Assembly: GCF_008364825.1 (NCBI RefSeq)
Contig: NZ_VTTO01000001.1
Coordinates: 812,837 to 876,836, forward strand
Reading direction: 5' to 3'
DNA length: 64,000 nucleotides
DNA from: Azospirillum sp. B21
GTDB lineage: Bacteria > Pseudomonadota > Alphaproteobacteria > Azospirillales > Azospirillaceae
The notes below the pieces were generated by a model. The model was not told the origin of the DNA. It saw only the letters and a list, made by a program, of their open reading frames with translations, and ran no database searches. The translations under genes and the position numbers were made by a program. Shown here piece after piece: positions 54,235 to 62,034 of this stretch. Numbering within the stretch: position 1 is the stretch's first letter; every line of letters starts with the position of its first letter.

Positions 54235-54879
54235 TCAAACCCGTCCCAATATCTCCTCCGCCAGCGCCTGCATCTCCGCCGCCGCCTGGGTCTTGCGCGC
54301 GGCCTCCGTCACTGACAGCCCGGTCATCAGCGTGCCGGCATAGGCGGTGCGGTTGCCGACCTGCGCCGCCGCCAATTCGACCGCCGGCGGGTCGACAAGC
54401 TCATGCACCTTGGCGATCAGTTCGTCGGCAATGCGGGCTCGCGGCGGAACCCGGTTCAACACCAGCAGCAGACGGCGCTTCTCCTGCCCGGCCAGATCGA
54501 TGGTCGGATGCACCGCCCACAGATCCATCGGGCTCGGCTGCACAGGCGCAATCACCAGCGTGGCGGCGCGGACGGCGATGCGTGCCTCGGTCTGGGCATG
54601 GGGCGGGCTGTCGACAACCACGATGTCGTGGCTTCTCGCCAGCTTCTCCACCTCCGCCTGGGTGCGCCAGCCGGTGATCTGCACATGAGTGAAGCCGGGC
54701 TGACCGCCGGTGGCCTCCGACCGCACCGCATGCCAGCGTGTCAGGCTACCCTGCGGGTCGATGTCGACGGTGGCGACCTTGTACCCCAGCTGCGCCCAGG
54801 CGATGGCGAGGTGGGCGGCCAGCGTGGTCTTGCCGGCGCCGCCTTTCTGCTGCGCCACGGTGAAGACCTTGCCCGTCAT
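54235..54879 (-). CDS. Orphan ParA-family ATPase
   Basis: The 214-residue protein has the deviant Walker A KGGAGKTT in FTVAQQKGGAGKTTLAAHLA, VATVDIDPQGSLTRW, and VVDSPPHAQTEAR. It is a small ParA/MinD ATPase that positions DNA or protein complexes. No parB lies next to it, so it is not the chromosomal parAB pair. ATG 54879 fits the family; ATG 54891 or 54894 would add a few residues. Similar orphan ATPases place chemotaxis arrays or other cargo in some bacteria, but nothing here proves that. Confidence 0.8.
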   Translation of the reverse strand: MTGKVFTVAQQKGGAGKTTLAAHLAIAWAQLGYKVATVDIDPQGSLTRWHAVRSEATGGQPGFTHVQITGWRTQAEVEKLARSHDIVVVDSPPHAQTEARIAVRAATLVIAPVQPSPMDLWAVHPTIDLAGQEKRRLLLVLNRVPPRARIADELIAKVHELVDPPAVELAAAQVGNRTAYAGTLMTGLSVTEAARKTQAAAEMQALAEEILGRV

Positions 54880-54993
54880 GCCCGCACCCATCATGTTGTG
54901 TTGGTTGATTGCGCACTCCCCTCATAACCTTGGGCATGGCACCGGTGCAACCGCGCGAATTGACACCGGTGCTGCACGGGCTAGAAAGACGCC

Positions 54994-55989
54994 GTGACCG
55001 ACCATTCCGCACCCGATACCGGTGAAAAGCGCCCGGCGCTGATCCCGGCCACCCCCACCGGCATTGCCCGCGCGGCCGAACTGCTGCGCGCCGGCCGTCT
55101 GGTCGCCTTCCCGACCGAGACGGTCTATGGCCTGGGCGCCGACGCCACCGACGACCGCGCCGTGGCGGCCATCTTCGCCGCCAAGGGCCGGCCGCAGTTC
55201 AACCCGCTGATCGTCCATGTCCCCGATCTCGTCGCCGCCCACTCCTGGGGCCTGTTCGACGACCGCGCCCACGATCTGGCGACGCAGTTCTGGCCCGGCC
55301 CGCTGACCATGGTCGTGCCGCGCCCGGCCAACTCCGCGCTTTCGCTGCTGGTCAGCGCCGGGCTGGACAGCATCGCCATCCGCGTCCCCAACCACCCGGT
55401 GGCCCAAGCCATCCTGCGCTCCGCCGGCAAGCCGATCGCCGCCCCCAGCGCCAACCGCTCCGGCGCCGTCAGCCCGACCACGCCGCATCATGTGCTGGAA
55501 AGCCTGGGCGACCGGGTCGACGCCATCGTCACCGGCGGCAAATGCATGGTCGGGCTGGAGTCCACCGTCATCGACCTGACCGGGCCTGAGGCGGTGCTGC
55601 TGCGCCCCGGCGCCGTGCTGCCCGACGAGATGGAGCGGCTGATCGGCCCGGTCCGCCTGTCGGCCGGCGACCCGACCGCGCCGAAATCGCCCGGCCAACT
55701 GGAAAGCCATTACGCCCCCAACGCCGCGGTGCGCCTCAACGCCTCCTCGGCGGAAGAGGACGAGGCCTTCCTGACCTTCGGTCCCGACCGCTTCGTCTTC
55801 GGCGGCACCACCCGCCTGAACCTGAGCCTGGAAGGCGACCTGAACGAGGCCGCGGCCAACCTGTTCTCCCACCTGCGCAGCCTCGACCAGAGCGGAGCGA
55901 AGCGCATCGCCGTGATGCCGATCCCGGAGGTGGGGTTGGGGCTGGCGATCAACGACCGCCTGCGCCGGGCGGCAGCCCCGCGGAGCTAA
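54994..55989 (+). CDS. L-threonylcarbamoyladenylate synthase, Sua5 type
   Basis: The 331-residue protein makes threonylcarbamoyl-AMP for the t6A modification of tRNAs that read ANN codons. It has the YrdC domain (about 20-210: GRLVAFPTETVYGLGADAT, KGRPQFNPLIVHV, APSANRSGAVSPTT) followed by a short linker SPGQLESHYAPNA and a C-terminal Sua5 domain, so it is the long form. GTG 54994 is the start. It is divergent from the ParA gene. Confidence 0.93.
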   Translation: MTDHSAPDTGEKRPALIPATPTGIARAAELLRAGRLVAFPTETVYGLGADATDDRAVAAIFAAKGRPQFNPLIVHVPDLVAAHSWGLFDDRAHDLATQFWPGPLTMVVPRPANSALSLLVSAGLDSIAIRVPNHPVAQAILRSAGKPIAAPSANRSGAVSPTTPHHVLESLGDRVDAIVTGGKCMVGLESTVIDLTGPEAVLLRPGAVLPDEMERLIGPVRLSAGDPTAPKSPGQLESHYAPNAAVRLNASSAEEDEAFLTFGPDRFVFGGTTRLNLSLEGDLNEAAANLFSHLRSLDQSGAKRIAVMPIPEVGLGLAINDRLRRAAAPRS

Positions 55990-56066
55990 ACCCTCCCGTG
56001 GCGGCAGGTCTGCGCAACAGTTGCATGGAAATGGGGGCGACTAGATTGTAGAAGTGTCGCGGCGAT

Positions 56067-56167
56067 CCCCCCACCCTACCCCTCCCCCGCTGGGCGGGGG
56101 AGGGAACTCCGCCGCCCTTGCACTAAACTCCCTCCCCCGCCCAGCGGGGGAGGGGCGGGGTGGGGGC
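56067..56167. repeat. Dispersed double-palindrome repeat, copy R4
   Basis: The left arm CCCCCCACCCTACCCCTCCC with GCTGGGCGGGGGAGGG and the right arm CCAGCGGGGGAGGGGCGGGG-TGGGGGC are inverted copies. The spacer is shorter and more diverged (AACTCCGCCGCCC). It lies between two genes of the same direction, and its sequence reads through in the frame of the next gene, creating a false N-terminal extension rich in PRPAGEG. Confidence 0.85.
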
Positions 56168-56200
56168 AACACACGACCCTCACCTGCCGGACTCCGCGCC

Positions 56201-57619
56201 ATGACCAACATCGCCGCCGCTCTCGACCAGATCCGCGCCATCGTCGGCCCATCCGGCATCCTCACCGACGCCGCCGACATGGCGCCCTACCTGTCGGAAT
56301 GGCGCGGGCGCTTCAAGGGCAACAGCCCGGCGGTGGTCCGTCCGGCCAGCACCGAGGAAGTCGCGGCGGTCGTCAAAATCTGCGCCGAGGCCGGCATCCC
56401 CATCGTGCCGCAGGGCGGCAACACCAGCCTCGTCGGCGGCTCCATCCCCTATGAGGAGGGTCGCGAGATCGTTCTCAGCCTGTCGCGCATGAACCGCATC
56501 CGCGACATCGACACGCTGAACTACACCATGACGGTGGAGGCCGGCGTGGTGCTGACCAGCATCCAGGAGGCCGCTGCCGACGCCGACCGCCTGTTCCCGC
56601 TGAGCCTGGGGGCGGAGGGCACGGCGCAGATCGGCGGCCTGATCTCCACCAACGCCGGCGGCATCAACGTCCTGCGCTATGGCAACACCCGCGACCTCGT
56701 GCTGGGGCTGGAGGTGGTTCTGGCCGATGGCCGCGTCTGGGACGGCATGCGCCGGCTGCGCAAGAACAACACCGGCTATGACCTGAAGAACCTGTTCATC
56801 GGCGCCGAAGGCACGCTGGGCATCGTCACCGCCGCCGTGCTGAAGCTGTTCCCGCGTCCGCGCCAGTCGATCACCGCCTTCGTCGCCGTGCCGAGCCCGG
56901 CGGCGGCCATCGAGCTGCTGGCCCGCCTGCGCGCCGCCTCCGGCGACGCCGTCTCGGCCTTCGAGCTGATGTCGCGCCGCTGCCTGGACTTCGCGCTTCG
57001 CCATGTGGCCGGCACCATCGACCCGCTGTCGGAGCCGTCGCCCTGGTACGTCCTGACCGAGCTGACCGCCGGCACCAAGTCCGACGCCTTCCAGGAGACG
57101 GTGGAGACCGCGCTGGGCGAGGCGTTCGAGGCCGAGTTGGCGACCGACGCCACGCTGGCCCAGTCTGACGCCCAGGCCAAGCAGCTGTGGTTCATCCGCG
57201 AAGCCATCGTCGAGGCGCAGAAGTTCGAGGGCGGCTCGATCAAGAACGACGTGTCGATTCCGGTGTCCCGCGTCGCCGAGTTCATCGAACTGGCCGAGGC
57301 GGCGGTGGCGAAGGCCTGCCCCGGCATCCGTCCGACCCCCTTCGGCCATGTCGGCGACGGCAACATCCACTTCAACCTCAGCCAGCCCGAGGGCGCCGAC
57401 ACCAAGGCCTATCTCGACCGCTGGGACGAGATCTGCCATGTCGTCAACGAGGTGATCTTCAAGCTCGACGGCTCGATCTCCGCCGAACATGGCGTCGGCC
57501 GCTTCAAGAAGGACGAGATGCCGGTCATCAAGGGGCCGGTGGAGTTCGACATGTTGCGCGCCATCAAGGCGACGCTCGATCCCAACGGTCTGCTGAACCC
57601 CGGCAAGATGCTGCCGTAA
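56201..57619 (+). CDS. FAD-linked D-2-hydroxyacid dehydrogenase (GlcD/D-2-hydroxyglutarate type)
   Basis: The 472-residue flavoenzyme has the FAD-binding block VPQGGNTSLVGGSIP, the GAEGTAQIGGLISTNAGG region, NNTGYDLKNLFIGAEGTLGIVT, and the C-terminal metal and substrate residues in PFGHVGDGNIHFN and AEHGVGRFKKDEM. Close families oxidise D-2-hydroxyglutarate or D-lactate. D-2-hydroxyglutarate is favoured by the HVGDGNIHFN and EHGVG pattern but is not certain. ATG 56201 is used. Confidence 0.87.
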   Translation: MTNIAAALDQIRAIVGPSGILTDAADMAPYLSEWRGRFKGNSPAVVRPASTEEVAAVVKICAEAGIPIVPQGGNTSLVGGSIPYEEGREIVLSLSRMNRIRDIDTLNYTMTVEAGVVLTSIQEAAADADRLFPLSLGAEGTAQIGGLISTNAGGINVLRYGNTRDLVLGLEVVLADGRVWDGMRRLRKNNTGYDLKNLFIGAEGTLGIVTAAVLKLFPRPRQSITAFVAVPSPAAAIELLARLRAASGDAVSAFELMSRRCLDFALRHVAGTIDPLSEPSPWYVLTELTAGTKSDAFQETVETALGEAFEAELATDATLAQSDAQAKQLWFIREAIVEAQKFEGGSIKNDVSIPVSRVAEFIELAEAAVAKACPGIRPTPFGHVGDGNIHFNLSQPEGADTKAYLDRWDEICHVVNEVIFKLDGSISAEHGVGRFKKDEMPVIKGPVEFDMLRAIKATLDPNGLLNPGKMLP

Positions 57620-57644
57620 GGGCTTAGCGCGATAGAATGTTGCG

Positions 57645-57688
57645 GGGGACAGGCTTGCGGCGAAAGACGTATGGCCGCGCTTGTCCCC
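57645..57688 (+). other. Imperfect hairpin in the leuC leader
   Basis: GGGGACAGGC (57645-57654) pairs with GCTTGTCCCC (57679-57688) with one G-T, and GCGGC (57657-57661) with GCCGC (57674-57678) inside it. It ends 72 bases before leuC. There is no U-run. It may be an attenuator element, the 3' end of the upstream message, or neither. Confidence 0.4.
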
Positions 57689-57760
57689 GGCGCGACACAA
57701 GGCTATGGTGCGGCCTCCGATTGTTCTGCGCCTGTCGTACCGCGAGAGAGAGTTTTTCCG

Positions 57761-59164
57761 ATGTCCAAGCCGCGCACTCTGTTCGACAAGATTTGGGACA
57801 GCCACGTCGTGCATCGCCAGGACGACGGCACCTGCATCCTCTACATCGACCGCCATCTGGTCCATGAAGTGACCAGCCCGCAGGCGTTCGAAGGACTGCG
57901 CGTCGCCGGCCGCAAGGTGCGGCGTCCGGAAGCCACTCTCGCCGTGCCCGACCACAACGTCCCCACCACCGACCGCTCCAAGGGCATCGTCGAGGAGGAG
58001 AGCCGGATCCAGGTGGAGACGCTGGACAAGAACGCCCGCGACTTCGGCGTCCGCTACTTCCCGATGGACGACGTCCGCCAGGGCATCGTGCACATCGTCG
58101 GTCCGGAACAGGGCTTCACCCTGCCGGGCGCGACCATCGTCTGCGGTGACAGCCACACCGCCACCCATGGCGCCTTCGGTGCGCTGGCCTTCGGCATCGG
58201 CACGTCGGAAGTGGAGCATGTGCTGGCCACCCAGACCCTGCTGCAGAAGCCGGCCAAGAACATGCTGATCCGCGTGGACGGCAAGGTGAACCCGGGCGTC
58301 ACCGCCAAGGACATCGTGCTGGCCATCATCGGCAAGATCGGCACCGCCGGCGGCACCGGCTACGTCATCGAATTCGCGGGCGAAGCCATCCGCGACCTGT
58401 CGATGGAAGGCCGCATGACCGTCTGCAACATGGCGATCGAAGGCGGCGCCCGCGCCGGCCTGATCGCCCCGGACGAGAAGACCTTCGAATACGTCCAGGG
58501 CCGCGCCCTGGCCCCCAAGGCCGGCGCCTGGGAGCAGGCGGTCCAGTACTGGAAGACGCTGCCGTCGGACGAGGGTGCGGTCTATGACGCCACCGTCGTG
58601 CTGAACGCCGCCGACATCGTTCCGCAGGTCACCTGGGGCACCAGCCCGGAAGACGTGCTGCCGATCACCGCGACCGTGCCGAACCCGGCCGAGATCGCCG
58701 ATGCCGGCAAGCGCGCCGCCGTCGAGCGCTCGCTCGCCTACATGGGCCTGACCCCCGGCCAGCCGCTGACCGAGGTGAAGGTGGACACCGTCTTCATCGG
58801 CTCCTGCACCAACGGCCGCATCGAAGACCTGCGCGCCGCCGCCGAGGTCGCCAAGGGCCGCAAGGTCGCCGAGGGCGTGCGCGCCCTGGTGGTTCCCGGT
58901 TCGGGTCTGGTCAAGGAGCAGGCTGAGGAAGAGGGTCTGGACAAGATCTTCACCGAAGCCGGCTTCGAGTGGCGCGAGCCGGGCTGCTCCATGTGCCTGG
59001 CGATGAACGCCGACCGTCTGGCTCCGGGCGAGCGCAGCGCGTCCACCTCCAACCGCAACTTCGAAGGCCGTCAGGGCCGCGGCGGCCGCACCCATCTCGT
59101 CAGCCCGGCGATGGCCGTGGCGGCGGCGGTGACCGGGCATCTGGCGGACGTGCGCGCGCTGTAA
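57761..59164 (+). CDS. leuC: 3-isopropylmalate dehydratase large subunit
   Basis: LeuC, with LeuD, isomerises 2- to 3-isopropylmalate in leucine synthesis. The 467-residue protein has the aconitase-type blocks [40 protein letters not shown], and the iron-sulfur cysteines in GSCTNGR and [10 protein letters not shown]. No leuD or leuB follows; a repeat and a converging permease gene lie there. The LeuD partner must be encoded elsewhere. GAGAGAG precedes ATG 57761. Confidence 0.96.
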   Translation: MSKPRTLFDKIWDSHVVHRQDDGTCILYIDRHLVHEVTSPQAFEGLRVAGRKVRRPEATLAVPDHNVPTTDRSKGIVEEESRIQVETLDKNARDFGVRYFPMDDVRQGIVHIVGPEQGFTLPGATIVCGDSHTATHGAFGALAFGIGTSEVEHVLATQTLLQKPAKNMLIRVDGKVNPGVTAKDIVLAIIGKIGTAGGTGYVIEFAGEAIRDLSMEGRMTVCNMAIEGGARAGLIAPDEKTFEYVQGRALAPKAGAWEQAVQYWKTLPSDEGAVYDATVVLNAADIVPQVTWGTSPEDVLPITATVPNPAEIADAGKRAAVERSLAYMGLTPGQPLTEVKVDTVFIGSCTNGRIEDLRAAAEVAKGRKVAEGVRALVVPGSGLVKEQAEEEGLDKIFTEAGFEWREPGCSMCLAMNADRLAPGERSASTSNRNFEGRQGRGGRTHLVSPAMAVAAAVTGHLADVRAL

Positions 59165-59173
59165 GGGCTTTTT

Positions 59174-59281
59174 GCCCCCACCTTAATCCTCCCCCGCTGG
59201 GCGGGGGAGGAAACTGCCGCCGAGCGTCGACAAAGGTGCAATGCCCTCCCCCGCCCAGCGGGGGAGGGTCAGGGTGGGGGC
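59174..59281. repeat. Dispersed double-palindrome repeat, copy R5
   Basis: The arms GCCCCCACCTTAATCCTCCC with GCTGGGCGGGGGAGG and CCAGCGGGGGAGGGTCAGGG-TGGGGGC are inverted copies. The spacer AACTGCCGCCGAGCGTCGAC is close to that of R2 and R3. It lies between the converging leuC and LivH-type genes. Confidence 0.85.
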
Positions 59282-59304
59282 ATTCGAAGCCTACACCTCC
59301 CCCC

Positions 59305-60615
59305 CTAATCCCCCCTCCCCCGCGCCTGCCCCAACAGCCCCTGCGGCCGGAAAATCAGGAACAGCGTCAGCAGCCCGAAGGCCACGATGTCCTTGTAGGC
59401 GATGGCGAAATAGGCCGACCAAAACGTCTCGACCAGCCCCAGCAGGGCGCCGCCGAGCATCGCCCCCGGCACCGAGCCGATGCCGCCGACCACCGCCGCG
59501 GCCAGCGCCTTGAATCCGATCAGGTAGCCGGTGAAGAAGTTCACCCCGCCGTAATACAGCGCAATCACCGCCCCCGCCGCCGCGGCCAGCCCGCCGCCGA
59601 TGGCGAAGGTCGCCGCCACCGTGCGGTTGACGTCCACCCCCACCAGCTCCGCCGCCGCGATGTCGTCGGTGCAGGCACGATGCGCCCGGCCGAAGGCGGT
59701 GCGCTGCATGATCCCCCACAGCAGGGCGTATAGCCCGCCGGTCAGTGCCAGGATCGCCAGTTGCGCCGTCAGCGCGGTGACGGTGAAGGCGCCGTCGCTC
59801 AGCAGGTCGTGGCGGCCGGTCAGCACCGGTGCCGGCCACCAGTCGCGGGCGCCATGCAGAAGCCGCACCCCTTCCTGATAGGCGATGGACAGCCCGACGG
59901 CGACGATCAGCGGCGTGTGGCTGCGCACCCCGCGCAGGCGGCGGAAGACCAGCCGGTCCATTGTCCAGCCCTGCACCGCGGTGAAGCCCATCGCCAGCAC
60001 CATCACGCCCAGCAGCGCCGGCGGCCATGTCGCCCAGCCGGCCATGCCCAGCCCGGCCGCCGCCATCGCCGTCAGCATGGCGCCGAGCATCGTCAACTCC
60101 CCCATCGCCAGATTGATCTGGCCGAGGATGGCGTAGACCAGGGTGTAGCCGAGCGCCAGCAATCCATAGACGCAGGCGACGGTGGCGGCGTTGACGATCT
60201 GCTGGATCAGGAACAGGACGGGCGTCCAGCGCGTCGCCTCCGCCCGTTCGGCTTCGACCACGGCGCCTCCGGCATCGCGCGGCGGCTTGATGCGCAGCCA
60301 TTGCTGCAGCATGGCGAAGCGCATGTCCGTCAGCCAGCCGGTGCGGTCGGTCGCCACCGACACCAGCGTCCGCCGCCCTTCCTCCATGCCGGTTCCGGCG
60401 AAGCGGCAGGCGATCCAGTGGCGCTGGTCGCCGCTGCGGTAATCGATGCGCAGAACCCGCCGGTCTTCGGCGTAAGAGCGGGTGGACAGCTCGGTGACTG
60501 GACCGGATTCGAAGGCCGGGATCAGTTTCCGGCACAGGATATCCTGGTCGGCATCGATGCCGCACCCGGTGAGCACCAGCAGAACGAGGCACAACAGCGG
60601 CAGGATGCGGAGCAC
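59305..60615 (-). CDS. LivH-type branched-chain amino acid ABC permease with lipoprotein-like N-terminal extension
   Basis: Residues about 135-436 form a normal LivH permease with eight or so helices (VYGLLALGYTLVYAILGQINLAMGELTMLGA, KALAAAVVGGIGSVPGAMLGGALLG). The first 130 residues are unusual: a hydrophobic signal with a lipobox-like LLVLTGCGIDAD, then about 100 residues with a disulfide-like cysteine pair and no membrane segment, which would face the periplasm. UrtB permeases also have a periplasmic N-terminal domain. No other transporter genes are adjacent. GTG 60615 is the start. Confidence 0.75.
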   Translation of the reverse strand: MLRILPLLCLVLLVLTGCGIDADQDILCRKLIPAFESGPVTELSTRSYAEDRRVLRIDYRSGDQRHWIACRFAGTGMEEGRRTLVSVATDRTGWLTDMRFAMLQQWLRIKPPRDAGGAVVEAERAEATRWTPVLFLIQQIVNAATVACVYGLLALGYTLVYAILGQINLAMGELTMLGAMLTAMAAAGLGMAGWATWPPALLGVMVLAMGFTAVQGWTMDRLVFRRLRGVRSHTPLIVAVGLSIAYQEGVRLLHGARDWWPAPVLTGRHDLLSDGAFTVTALTAQLAILALTGGLYALLWGIMQRTAFGRAHRACTDDIAAAELVGVDVNRTVAATFAIGGGLAAAAGAVIALYYGGVNFFTGYLIGFKALAAAVVGGIGSVPGAMLGGALLGLVETFWSAYFAIAYKDIVAFGLLTLFLIFRPQGLLGQARGRGD

Positions 60616-60685
60616 GGAACCGCCCGGTCAGGTGGGACGGTTCAGCCTACCGACAATTTGGGAGGGTGGGAAGCGCCGGCAAATT

Positions 60686-60790
60686 GCCCCCACCCTAACC
60701 CTCCCCCGCTGGGCGGGGGAGGGGACAAGCGCTTAGGCGGGAAGGCAGCGGCAGTCCCTCCCCCACCCAGTGGGGGAGGTTAGGTGGGGG
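60686..60790. repeat. Dispersed double-palindrome repeat, copy R6 (reverse orientation)
   Basis: The arms GCCCCCACCCTAACCCTCCC with GCTGGGCGGGGGAGG and CCACCCAGTGGGGGAGG-TTAGGTGGGGG are inverted copies with several changes on the right. The spacer, read on the minus strand, begins GACTGCCGCTGCC, so this copy is flipped relative to R1-R5. It lies between the LivH-type gene start and the asd stop, both minus strand. Confidence 0.8.
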
Positions 60791-60815
60791 TCTAACTCTG
60801 GGGAACGGAACCGCC

Positions 60816-61835
60816 TCACTCCACCATATAATCCCGCACCAAAAGCTCCGCGATCTGCACGGCGTTCAGTGCCGCGCCCTTGCGCAGGTTGTCGGCGACG
60901 CACCAGAAGGACAGGCCGTTCTCCACCGTGAAGTCGTCGCGGATGCGGCTGACGAAGACCGGGTTGTCGCCGGCGACCTCGACCGGGGTGACATAGCCGT
61001 CGCTGCTCTGCTGGTCGACCACCGACACGCCGGGGGCGGCGCGCAGGATGACGCGGGCCTCCTCCGCGTTGATCGGCTCCTCCGTCTCGATGTTGATCGA
61101 CAGGGCATGGCCGATGAAGGTCGGCACGCGGACGCAGGTGGCGGCGACCTTGATCTTGGGATCGAGGATCTTCTTGGTCTCCACCATCATCTTCCACTCT
61201 TCCTTGGTGGAACCGTCCTCCATGAAGGCGTCGATCTGGGGGATGACGTTGAAGGCGATCTGTTTGGGGAAGACGCTCTTGGCGATGGGGTCGTTGACGA
61301 AGATGGCGCGGGTCTGGGTGAACAGCTCGTCCATCGCCTCCTTGCCGGCGCCCGACACTGACTGGTAGGTCGACACCACGACGCGGCGGATCTTGTAGCG
61401 GTCGTGCAGCGGCTTCAGCGCCACCGCCATCTGGATGGTGGAGCAGTTGGGGTTGGCGATGATGCCGCGCTTGCGATAACCGACCAGCGCCTCCGGGTTC
61501 ACCTCCGGCACCACCAGCGGCACGTCGGGGTCCATGCGGAAGTGCGAGGTGTTGTCGATCACCATGGCACCGGCGGCGGCAGCGCGCGGCACATGGACGG
61601 CCGACACCTTGGCGCCGGGCGACGACAGCACGATGTCCACGCCGTGGAAGTCGAACTTGTTGAGGTCCTCGACCTTGAGGATGTCATCCTCGCCATAGGA
61701 CACCTCCTGGCCGATCGACTTTTCGGAGGCGAGCGCGATGACCTTGTCGGCCGGGAACTTCCGTTCGGCCAGCGTTTGCAGGATCTCGCGCCCGACATTG
61801 CCGGTGGCGCCGATGACCGCGACGGTATAGCCCAT
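60816..61835 (-). CDS. asd: Aspartate-semialdehyde dehydrogenase
   Basis: Asd reduces aspartyl phosphate to the semialdehyde, the branch point to lysine, threonine, methionine and diaminopimelate. The 339-residue protein has the NADP-binding VAVIGATGNVGREIL, active-site Cys in IIANPNCSTIQM, YQSVSGAGKEAMDEL, and the His region RVPTFIGHALSINIE. ATG 61835 follows AAGGAAA. It is divergent from the peptide-binding protein gene. Confidence 0.96.
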   Translation of the reverse strand: MGYTVAVIGATGNVGREILQTLAERKFPADKVIALASEKSIGQEVSYGEDDILKVEDLNKFDFHGVDIVLSSPGAKVSAVHVPRAAAAGAMVIDNTSHFRMDPDVPLVVPEVNPEALVGYRKRGIIANPNCSTIQMAVALKPLHDRYKIRRVVVSTYQSVSGAGKEAMDELFTQTRAIFVNDPIAKSVFPKQIAFNVIPQIDAFMEDGSTKEEWKMMVETKKILDPKIKVAATCVRVPTFIGHALSINIETEEPINAEEARVILRAAPGVSVVDQQSSDGYVTPVEVAGDNPVFVSRIRDDFTVENGLSFWCVADNLRKGAALNAVQIAELLVRDYMVE

Positions 61836-61976
61836 GACGGTGGTTTCCTTCTGCCGAATATCCGCGAATACAAGAATGGTGCCGGAAGGCGTAGGAGCTA
61901 GGCGCTTTCCCCGCGAATTGCAACCCGTCCCCACACGAAACCTGCCCTCCGGCCGGGTTGACAGGCCATGGAAGGC

Positions 61977-61994
61977 GGCGGGAAGATTCCCGCC
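61977..61994 (+). promoter_or_regulatory. Perfect palindrome near the promoter of the peptide ABC gene
   Basis: GGCGGGAA-GA-TTCCCGCC is a perfect 8-2-8 inverted repeat. It starts 13 bases after TTGACA (61958-61963), a possible -35, so it would overlap the -10 position. It is 40 bases before the start codon. It could be an operator or a small hairpin in the leader. Confidence 0.4.
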
Positions 61995-62034
61995 CTCAAC
62001 AGCGCCCGAATGGGCCTCCAGGGAGACATCACGG

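Noticed and set aside
56054..56200. A 49-residue N-terminal extension of the FAD dehydrogenase
   Set aside because: It is translation of repeat R4 (the PRPAGEG pattern) and lacks a ribosome-binding site; the family N-terminus begins at ATG 56201.
57645..57688. The leuC leader hairpin as an intrinsic terminator of the upstream gene
   Set aside because: No U-run follows on either strand, so it is listed only as a structure of unknown role.
33521..60790. The repeats as a CRISPR array
   Set aside because: They are far apart, palindromic and about 105 bases long, with conserved spacers; no cas genes are present.
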